Part shown: positions 1-5,031 of the stretch, piece after piece
Layout of the letters: each line of letters opens with the position of its first letter
Position numbering within the stretch: position 1 is the stretch's first letter
Assembly: GCA_022545745.1 (NCBI GenBank)
Contig: JACZQL010000015.1
Coordinates: forward strand, 1-9,795
Source of the DNA: Deltaproteobacteria bacterium
GTDB lineage: Bacteria; Desulfobacterota_B; Binatia; UBA9968
Length of the DNA stretch: 9,795 bases
Direction of reading: 5' to 3'
The notes under the pieces: model-generated
The model's database searches: none
Seen by the model: the letters and a program-made list of their open reading frames with translations, nothing else
What the model was told of the DNA's origin: nothing
Program-made: the position numbers and the translations under genes

Positions 1-218
1 GCACCGATGGATAGGGCAAGGGCCTTGGCCAAGGTTGTTTTACCGGTCCCCGGATAGTCCTCGAGGAGGACATGACCTCCGCTGGCAAAGGCGGCCAGCA
101 GCTTGCGGATTGCCGCCGACTGTCCCTTCATCACCTTCTCAATGTTTTCTGAAAGTGCCTGAAGAATTTCTCGGGGGGATAACCGGTTTGGTATGACCGT
201 TCTCGATTCGTTCTTCAA
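1..218 (-). CDS. MoxR-family AAA+ ATPase, N-terminal part (cut by left window edge)
   Basis: Only the first 72 codons are in the window. Seen: a helical N-terminal segment of about 45 residues, then a Walker A motif at residues 54-62 (DYPGTGKTT) preceded by GHVLLE, followed by LAKALA. This layout is characteristic of MoxR ATPases, which act as chaperones, usually beside a VWA-domain protein, in metal insertion, complex assembly or stress responses. The start is TTG at 218, chosen because GGAGGT lies 6 bases upstream; the nearby ATG is out of frame and stops within ten codons. The partner genes that would reveal the client lie beyond the left edge. A sigma-54-type promoter sits about 100 bases upstream. 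The family call is secure; the specific role is unknown. Confidence 0.9.
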   Translation of the reverse strand, partial: MKNESRTVIPNRLSPREILQALSENIEKVMKGQSAAIRKLLAAFASGGHVLLEDYPGTGKTTLAKALALSIG

Positions 219-224
219 CCTACG

Positions 225-230
225 ACCTCC
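225..230 (-). promoter_or_regulatory. Shine-Dalgarno site deciding the TTG start of the MoxR gene
   Basis: GGAGGT on the minus strand, 6 bases before TTG at 218. No in-frame ATG or GTG lies in the 40 bases upstream that I checked, so this site supports TTG as the true start. Confidence 0.75.
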
Positions 231-317
231 GTAGTTTGATGTCCGCCTGCATTTTCCCCTCGGCCATAACAGAACACTACTTAGGTATGGCTGGTGTGGT
301 TTTGGAGCGAATTTGGC

Positions 318-332
318 GCAAAAGGAGTGCCA
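318..332 (-). promoter_or_regulatory. Sigma-54 (-24/-12) promoter for the MoxR gene
   Basis: The minus strand reads TGGCAC-TCCTT-TTGC, matching the sigma-54 consensus TGGCAC-N5-TTGC at every specified base with the required GG-N10-GC spacing. Transcription would start near 306, leaving a leader of about 88 bases before the TTG start at 218. Sigma-54 promoters need an enhancer-binding activator; no activator gene is in the window and I could not assign an activator site. The match is seen directly; its use is inferred from position and orientation. Confidence 0.6.
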
Positions 333-444
333 GGCTATAACTATTTGATTTTTAACGCTTTCCTATTTTTGGAGACCTTTAAGGCAACCCATTTGAGCCA
401 GTTATTTGGCAAAAATGTGCCGCCCTGGCATTATAAATAAATGC

Positions 445-702
445 CTATTGTCTATGGATTACTTGAACAGAAACTGACCGGACGATTGAATCGGGGCCTA
501 CCTCGCGGCAGTCCACCTCGGGCAGCCCTTTTATTTCATGAGCACACTTAACCGCTTTCTGCCCAGGATGAAATTAATGCGTCGATCAATAGCGTGCTGA
601 CATGAAGTCTACCCTCTTTGACATCCCCATCGCTTGTGATATGGATGCAGTTGTAAGGGCCTACCCGTCTTTTTTAAGGACTCTTACATAACGTTTGGTC
701 AC
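445..702 (-). pseudogene. Possible small protein gene broken by two frameshifts
   Basis: Three overlapping minus-strand frames tile this stretch and each reads like protein. The first, from a GTG at 702, gives VTKRYVRVLKKDG and then a stop at 661-663. The second (about 674-548) carries HITSDGDVKEGRLHVS and LLIDALISSW. The third (about 576-445) carries AVKCAHEIKG and GLPEVDCREVGPDS and ends with TAG at 445. Joined, they would make a protein of about 85 residues without a membrane segment. I do not recognise the family. Each piece is only 25-44 open codons, so chance is possible; the support is protein-like composition and the way each piece begins where the previous one stops. Assembly error instead of decay would also explain it. 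Confidence 0.3.
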
Positions 703-740
703 CAGAATCTCGCAAATGAATGGTAGATGTTGTGCTTAAC

Positions 741-758
741 CAGATGATTAATCGTCTG
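741..758. repeat. 18-base imperfect palindrome around GATTAATC
   Basis: cagatgattaatcgtctg pairs with itself at 8 of 9 positions, the exception being a T opposite a G. The size and AT-rich core fit a dimeric regulator site, but no intact gene starts beside it, so function is uncertain. Confidence 0.3.
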
Positions 759-1005
759 ATAACCAGCCTACGAGGAATTAACCGTTCGGCCCGAAGCTGG
801 CGAGTGCGACGCGGTGAGTTGAGGAGGGAGGGAGCCTGGGCAGATGCCGAAACGGGTTCCCATGAGAAACCAAGGGATAGGGGGAATTGGCTGAAGTTAG
901 AGGCCAAATGGATGGGGGGAGAGGGGGATTGCAGGGACGTAACCTAACCGTAGCGGCCTGCGCCACATATCATTAGAGCGTCCATCAACAAAGTATCTAG
1001 CGTCT

Positions 1006-1845
1006 TCACTCCAGATCCTCCGTCAGGTCCCTGAGCACGATAATCTCTGTCCCAGCCTTGAGGGTCGCTTTGGAAAGCCTGACTCCGTTTCCCTCCATGT
1101 TCCGCACTCGCGGGAAGTTCTGTGCGAATTCCTCTGCGTATCCCTCCCAACGGTAGTGATAAGGTATAACAATCTTTGGTTTGACCGAGGCAACGATCTT
1201 TAGCGCATCTTCGGTGCTGATCCGATACCCTCCCTGTCCGAGAGGGACGAAGAGGACATCGATTTTACCCATCATTTTGACCTGCGTCTCGTTGAGCAGG
1301 TGGCCCAAATCCCCCAGATGGGCAACACAGATTCCATCCATGCGGACTACAAAGACAGTATTGTTGCCTCGAGCCATGCCCATTTGGCTGTCATGGTAGG
1401 TCGGTACCGTGAAGATAGAGACATCGCGGATCGTCTTGTGCAACCGATTCCAGTTCCCATTTTCCATATTAAGCCCGTGAAGCACGATGGGGTTTCCGCT
1501 TGCCATCCAAATAAAGCTGTGATTCCAGCCGAAATGGCTCGTGGTCACCACATGGGGCGAGATATCCATCGGCGGGGTTTCTCTCCCATGGGGATCCATC
1601 AGGACCTTCGTCCCGCGCGATGACGTCAGGTAAAAAGCCGAATGGCCCAACCACTGGATTGTCAAAGTCCGGGGGCCGGCAGCTGCCGGGATAATTCTAA
1701 AAGGCCAATGGCCTGCCACCTCTGTCTCATGGCAAAAGGCGCGGGCTAGCTGCGGCAGGAAAAGAATTATGACAGCGGCAAAAACAAGACGGCAAACCGC
1801 GTGGCTCAAATAATGGGTAGAAGTTTGTTTTTGCTGTGTGAACAC
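1006..1845 (-). CDS. Exported metallo-beta-lactamase-fold hydrolase (UlaG-like) with an altered metal motif
   Basis: The 279-residue product starts at GTG 1845, with GGAG 5 bases upstream. Residues 17-36 form a hydrophobic signal segment ending in ARA, a good signal-peptidase site before Phe37, so the mature protein is probably periplasmic. The body shows the UlaG/YtkL-like plan: WLGHSAF (65-71), a metal-loop region (104-109), YHD (150-152), HLGDLGH (177-182) and VIPYHY (226-231) with the C-terminal His. The usual HxHxDH metal motif is replaced by HFGWNH: the second His is Gly and the Asp is Asn, while the first and last His, Asp179 and His230 remain. This suggests a changed metal site or a different chemistry from ordinary hydrolases of the family. 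It stands alone, with no co-directional neighbour close by. The fold is confident; the substrate is unknown. Confidence 0.85.
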   Translation of the reverse strand: MFTQQKQTSTHYLSHAVCRLVFAAVIILFLPQLARAFCHETEVAGHWPFRIIPAAAGPRTLTIQWLGHSAFYLTSSRGTKVLMDPHGRETPPMDISPHVVTTSHFGWNHSFIWMASGNPIVLHGLNMENGNWNRLHKTIRDVSIFTVPTYHDSQMGMARGNNTVFVVRMDGICVAHLGDLGHLLNETQVKMMGKIDVLFVPLGQGGYRISTEDALKIVASVKPKIVIPYHYRWEGYAEEFAQNFPRVRNMEGNGVRLSKATLKAGTEIIVLRDLTEDLE

Positions 1846-1931
1846 CGGAGCTCCGACTAATTAGCCATCGGCTTTCAGGACAACACTGTAAGGTGCTCCC
1901 TGATTTTCATAGCTTTTATCGGGGAGACTAT

Positions 1932-1953
1932 TTGAATTGCAACCATAATTCAA
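1932..1953. repeat. Inverted repeat upstream of the metallo-beta-lactamase-fold gene
   Basis: TTGAATT and AATTCAA form perfect 7-base arms around an 8-base spacer, 87 bases upstream of the GTG start at 1845. It could be a regulator site for that gene. On the minus strand a weak promoter-like pair (TTGAAT, 17 bases, TAGTCT) overlaps it. Confidence 0.3.
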
Positions 1954-2067
1954 TATGACGTGGGTCCTTTGGGAACAAATAGTCCGGAGCTGGACGTCAA
2001 GTTCATCCGGGATTATCGGCAGGTGGCTGATGCTATTGCTCAGCGGATGATTCCAGAGCGATTATAA
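1936..2067 (+). pseudogene. Possible C-terminal remnant of an unidentified protein
   Basis: This frame has 43 open codons after a stop at 1933 and ends in TAA at 2065-2067. It reads as protein-like sequence (IIQYDVGPLGTN, then FIRDYRQVADAIAQRMIPERL at the end). The only plausible start, a GTG at 1960, has no ribosome binding site, and I could not extend the frame upstream even allowing a frameshift. It may be the tail of a lost gene or chance. I do not recognise the family. It ends just before the -35 box at 2072. Confidence 0.15.
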
Positions 2068-2071
2068 AAAG

Positions 2072-2100
2072 TTGACAACAGAGGACCTCTCTCGTAAACT
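2072..2100 (+). promoter_or_regulatory. Sigma-70-type promoter of the small transcription unit
   Basis: TTGACA (2072-2077) matches the -35 consensus exactly, followed by a 17-base spacer and TAAACT (2095-2100), 4 of 6 to the -10 consensus. Transcription would begin near 2107, just ahead of a strong ribosome binding site and a short reading frame that ends before an intrinsic terminator. Confidence 0.55.
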
Positions 2101-2131
2101 GGCCCCAGCAGAGAAAGGAGGTGGTCTAGCA

Positions 2132-2173
2132 ATGATAGAAAATTATTGTGACTGTGAGGTGCCTGAAACTTAG
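2132..2173 (+). CDS. Candidate 13-residue peptide with a Cys-Asp-Cys motif
   Basis: The frame reads MIENYCDCEVPET and ends in TAG at 2171-2173. Its start is supported by AAAGGAGGTGG (2114-2124), a near-complete anti-rRNA match, with 9 bases between GGAGGT and ATG; it is the strongest ribosome binding site in the window. A promoter and a terminator enclose it. The peptide is acidic, without a membrane segment, and carries CxC, which could bind a metal or form a disulfide. It does not match PqqA, mycofactocin precursors or any leader peptide I know. It may equally be a regulatory uORF in a small RNA. Confidence 0.35.
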   Translation: MIENYCDCEVPET

Positions 2174-2250
2174 GCTCCTAAGCCAGTAATCCTAGTAACC
2201 GCTTTTTGGGGTTGTGGCCTTGGAGCCGAGAATTCCAATCAGCACACCGC

Positions 2251-2288
2251 GCCCTGGCCGAACTCACGTTCGGCCAGGGCACATTTTT
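2251..2288 (+). terminator. Strong intrinsic terminator (plus strand)
   Basis: A perfect 13-base-pair GC-rich stem (gccctggccgaac / gttcggccagggc) closes a 4-base loop, tcac, and is followed after ACA by six T (2283-2288). The T run fits plus-strand transcription. On the minus strand the hairpin is 19 bases past the end of the HEAT gene but lacks a following T run, so it could at most protect that mRNA end. Confidence 0.85.
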
Positions 2289-2299
2289 TCAATTAATTA

Positions 2300-2920
2300 T
2301 TATTTGGACGAGAATTTATCTGGCGAGATACCCAACCGTTCAAGCGCAAATCCTGCGGCATTGCGCACCCTCGAATCGGTATCATTTGCATTTAGCCTAA
2401 CCAAAACACTCAACACGTCCTCACTCAATCGCGACTGTTTGCTCAAGGCTATAACGGCCGCAACTCGCACGAGTGGATCCGTATCCCCAAGGCATTGAAG
2501 CTGTACGGACCGATCTTCAAAACCCAGATCACGCAGACAGTAAATAGCCATCCTTCTTTGCGTTGGGCTCTCAGAGTTTAAGAGATCGGAAATGAGGGGG
2601 AGGATTCGCTTGTCATTCTTTCCCAGGCGGATGAGGAGTTGGAGTGTGGCCCACCGGATATCTGGGTCTTCGCTCCCAAGCGCCTCCATGAGGGTGTCCA
2701 GGCATGAGGAGGAAGGCTGGGAGAGCTGCCCAAGGGTATAGGCCACAGGCCAGCGCTTTTCCGACGATACCTCTTGCAAGAGTCTGTTTAAGGACTCTCG
2801 AACTTCAGGCCTTTCATGGCCAATGGTAACCAGTGAGTCAATGGCCGTCCGAACCACGGCCCGATCCGAGTGAGCTAGGGATTCGATGAGGGAAGCAATA
2901 TCTCCACCCGCTGGATTCAC
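2300..2920 (-). CDS. HEAT-repeat protein
   Basis: The 206-residue product consists almost entirely of HEAT-type helical repeats of about 30 residues, recognisable by the D/S-x-x-x-R-x-x-A-x-x-x-L-x-x-LG pattern: roughly 8-34, 75-100 (SEDPDIRWATLQLLIRLG), 105-134, 137-161 and 168-197. Such proteins are binding scaffolds without catalytic residues, often modulators of partner proteins. There is no signal peptide or membrane segment, so it should be cytoplasmic. The start is GTG at 2920, the only start near the first repeat; its ribosome binding site is weak. It begins 11 bases after the kinase stop codon, which suggests translational coupling and a shared role in signalling. That partnership is inferred from position only. 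Confidence 0.85.
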   Translation of the reverse strand: MNPAGGDIASLIESLAHSDRAVVRTAIDSLVTIGHERPEVRESLNRLLQEVSSEKRWPVAYTLGQLSQPSSSCLDTLMEALGSEDPDIRWATLQLLIRLGKNDKRILPLISDLLNSESPTQRRMAIYCLRDLGFEDRSVQLQCLGDTDPLVRVAAVIALSKQSRLSEDVLSVLVRLNANDTDSRVRNAAGFALERLGISPDKFSSK

Positions 2921-2931
2921 GGGCTTATGAC

Positions 2932-4146
2932 CTAGGTTGGGAGGGGAATGTGAACCATGAATGTGGACCCCTCTCCCTCCTGGCTCTCGACCCGAACGGT
3001 CCCCTTGTGGGCCTCAATGATGGTCTTGACGATGAAAAGCCCCAGGCCGGTACCTTCAATCCTTTCCGAACCCTTAAGCCGCCGGAACTGGGTGAACAGA
3101 AGAGGAAGCTCCGCTTGGGAAATACCAACCCCCGTGTCTTTGACCGCCACACAAACGCTTCCATTGTCCAGCTTTGAGCTGACCGTGATGGTGCCTCCAT
3201 TACGGGTGAACTTAATCGCGTTACCAATCAGGTTCCAAAACACCCGATCCAGTTGAAGTTCATCCCCATGGACTTCGGGTAGTTCCTCATCGAGATTGAG
3301 CTCCAGCTTGACACCCTTTCTGAGCACGTCCGATTCCTGGGACTGGGCGGCCTCCACAATGAGCCGGTTGACCTGCACCGGCATCTGCTGCACCGGCATT
3401 TTTCCTGTTTCGGCCCTGCTCGCCTCGAGAAACCCGGTGACCAGATTAACGATTCTCCGGGAGCCGTCTCGAACCCGTCGCCAGATCTCCCTATCAGGGT
3501 TACCCTCCGGTATATCCTCTAACTTGAGCTCAGCGTATCCCATAATAATCCCGAGGGGGTTTTTAATGTCATGGGCGAGGGCTGTGACCAGGCTCATCTT
3601 TAAAGTCTCTCTTTCTTCTGCCACTTCCGCCCGCCGCTTCTCTCGATTGGCGTTTTCCGCGAGATAACCGTAGAGGATGGAGACTCCAAAAAGAAAGGTA
3701 ATACGAATATAAACCTCACTGTCCAGGTGGATCAGGGACCTGTTGTCAGGAATGAGAAGCAGGACGTAAACCACACTGATGAGGATCGAGCCAAGCACAA
3801 TTCGCGTCATACTCTGTCCCATGGCTGCCAGAAACAGGATAAAGAAATATATCAAGAAGAGGTCCCATGAGATATCCTGATTCATATAAATGGCAATGGA
3901 AAGGAGCAGCGTGTCGCAAAGCATCAAGCCGGTATCAAAATAATGGCTGTAAAAAAAATGCTCAGGGATACGGTAGAGCACCAGGACGCTGATGAGAAAA
4001 ACAACCACTAGGGCATGGATCCAGGGATCCTCGGAGACCTCCTCGCCCTTGGGAAAAAGGATGAGAAAGGAGGTGGCAATGGCGATCATCCACTGAAGGA
4101 TGATCACCGTATACTGCTTATCTGCTATCAGACGTTCAATGGCCAT
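2932..4146 (-). CDS. Membrane sensor histidine kinase without adjacent response regulator
   Basis: The 404-residue product has six predicted membrane segments (about 12-31, 43-59, 71-88, 95-110, 115-133, 145-162) with very short loops, so it probably senses within or near the membrane. A basic, coiled-coil-like linker (163-185) follows, then the dimerisation domain with ALAHDIKNPLG (His192 is the phosphorylated residue), and an ATP-binding domain with N box RVFWNLIGNAIKFT (301-314), G1 DTGVGIS (337-343), F box LFTQFRR (350-356) and G2 GTGLGLFI (365-372). All motifs are intact, so it should be active. No PAS or HAMP domain is seen; the layout resembles PilS-like kinases. It starts 29 bases after the phosphodiesterase gene and is followed by the HEAT gene. 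Its regulator must be encoded elsewhere. Confidence 0.93.
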   Translation of the reverse strand: MAIERLIADKQYTVIILQWMIAIATSFLILFPKGEEVSEDPWIHALVVVFLISVLVLYRIPEHFFYSHYFDTGLMLCDTLLLSIAIYMNQDISWDLFLIYFFILFLAAMGQSMTRIVLGSILISVVYVLLLIPDNRSLIHLDSEVYIRITFLFGVSILYGYLAENANREKRRAEVAEERETLKMSLVTALAHDIKNPLGIIMGYAELKLEDIPEGNPDREIWRRVRDGSRRIVNLVTGFLEASRAETGKMPVQQMPVQVNRLIVEAAQSQESDVLRKGVKLELNLDEELPEVHGDELQLDRVFWNLIGNAIKFTRNGGTITVSSKLDNGSVCVAVKDTGVGISQAELPLLFTQFRRLKGSERIEGTGLGLFIVKTIIEAHKGTVRVESQEGEGSTFMVHIPLPT

Positions 4147-4175
4147 CAGTCTAGCGGATATCCCAGCGTCGTTCT

Positions 4176-5027
4176 CTAAATGGGAAAGGCCCGAGCGGGC
4201 ACTTTGTTTGCGGAATCGTGCTTGGGTGTCCTGAGGTCTCTTAGGCGAGCCGGGTAATCCGTAACGACCCCGTCCACCCCGAGTTGAATCAACTGTACCA
4301 TCTCCTCGGCCTTGTTGATGGTCCAGGCATGGACTTCAATTCCAAGTTCGTGAGCCACTTCCAGGGTCCGTTCTGTAATAAGCCTTAACCCCTCATGCTC
4401 ACAAGGCACCTGGAGGGCCTCCCCCGCAGGGGCAAAGCTGCCGGATTTTTGTCCCCAGACCCAGTTCAGAAACGCAGCCGCTTCTCCATAGGAAAAGCCG
4501 GTGGCAATGGTGAGATCCTGCTCACGGATTTGGCTGCGAATCTCCGTCATAATTTCGTCCTTCTCCGTAGCCAACAGGATCACTTCTTCTTTACGAAACC
4601 GCTTAATGCCCGCCACTAACCTTTCAATGAAGACGGGCCTGGCCTCCTTTATCTCGATGGTGGCCTTGACCTTGGGGAAGGTCGTAAAAAATTCCTCCAG
4701 TGTGGGAATGGTTACTTTCCGTCCCCTAAAAGGATAAGTTTTTCCGCCATCCGGAGTAAACCGATAACCTGCATCGAAGTTCTTCAACTCTTTTAGACTC
4801 CACTGTTGGACTTCACCTCGCCCGTTTGTGGTCCTTTCCAGGGTAGCGTCATGGAAGATCAGGATTGCTCCGTCTTTGCTCTCCCGCAAATCCATCTCAA
4901 TGAAGTCCGCGCCATCCGCGAGGGCCTTTTCAAAAGAAACAAAAGTATTCTCCGGTGCCATCCCGGCGGCCCCCCGGTGGCCGATGATCCTGAGCCTCGT
5001 GGCGTCAAAAAAAGGGGTCTTTGCCAC
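4176..5027 (-). CDS. Glycerophosphodiester phosphodiesterase
   Basis: The enzyme hydrolyses glycerophosphodiesters to sn-glycerol 3-phosphate and an alcohol, recycling phospholipid head groups. Counting from GTG 5027 (283 residues), the catalytic pair is in GHRGAAG (His17, Arg18) and APENT, metal ligands are in EMD (Glu44, Asp46), and the second catalytic His is in FHD (His59). Later blocks fit the TIM barrel: TIEIKE near 128, HAWTIN and VDGVVTDYP near the end. No signal peptide is present, so it is probably cytoplasmic, like UgpQ. An upstream in-frame GTG at 5057 would add 10 residues and overlap the peptidase gene by 26 bases. I prefer 5027 because GAGGT lies 8 bases before it, it begins 4 bases after the peptidase stop, and family members start close to the GHRG motif. 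Confidence 0.92.
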   Translation of the reverse strand: MAKTPFFDATRLRIIGHRGAAGMAPENTFVSFEKALADGADFIEMDLRESKDGAILIFHDATLERTTNGRGEVQQWSLKELKNFDAGYRFTPDGGKTYPFRGRKVTIPTLEEFFTTFPKVKATIEIKEARPVFIERLVAGIKRFRKEEVILLATEKDEIMTEIRSQIREQDLTIATGFSYGEAAAFLNWVWGQKSGSFAPAGEALQVPCEHEGLRLITERTLEVAHELGIEVHAWTINKAEEMVQLIQLGVDGVVTDYPARLRDLRTPKHDSANKVPARAFPI

Positions 5028-5031
5028 CCTG

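Larger units (their letters stand above)
219..1005. other. Long region without an intact gene
   Basis: About 790 bases separate the MoxR start from the end of the metallo-beta-lactamase-fold gene. It holds the sigma-54-type promoter, a possible broken minus-strand gene (about 445-702), a small hairpin ggcatt/aatgcc near 427-445, and an 18-base imperfect palindrome at 741-758. The frames open across 760-960 are short, Arg-, Gly- and Pro-rich and overlap on both strands; none resembles a known protein. The stretch 800-940 is purine-rich on the plus strand (runs such as gaggagggaggga and tggggggagaggggg). I see no RNA gene here. Confidence 0.5.
2107..2288 (+). ncRNA. Candidate short structured transcript, possibly dual-function RNA
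   Basis: The predicted transcript of about 180 bases runs from the start point of the 2072-2100 promoter to the terminator at 2251-2288. Besides the terminator it has a second long helix: GGCTCCTAAGCC (2173-2184) pairs at 10 of 12 positions with GGCCTTGGAGCC (2216-2227), with a 31-base loop containing a smaller aacc/ggtt hairpin. The 13-codon frame lies in the 5' part. No plus-strand gene follows for more than 4 kb, so this is not obviously an attenuator. It matches no RNA family I can name. Start and function are inferred from sequence alone. Confidence 0.4.

Noticed and set aside
409..424. Second sigma-54-like site on the minus strand (CGGCAC-ATTTT-TGCC)
   Set aside because: The GG-to-GC spacing is 9 bases, one short of the strict 10, and the first base is C.
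720..947. 75-codon plus-strand open frame
   Set aside because: Arg- and Gly-rich without recognisable motifs, overlapped by equally long minus-strand frames, and without a ribosome binding site; typical of chance frames in GC-rich purine tracts.
2251..2280. Hairpin as intrinsic terminator for the minus-strand HEAT gene
   Set aside because: On the minus strand the stem is preceded by an A run but followed by GCGGTGTG, with no T run; only the plus-strand orientation is complete.
2206..2498. Two overlapping plus-strand frames of 64 and 94 codons crossing the terminator
   Set aside because: They run through the strong terminator hairpin into the antisense of the HEAT gene, and have no ribosome site.
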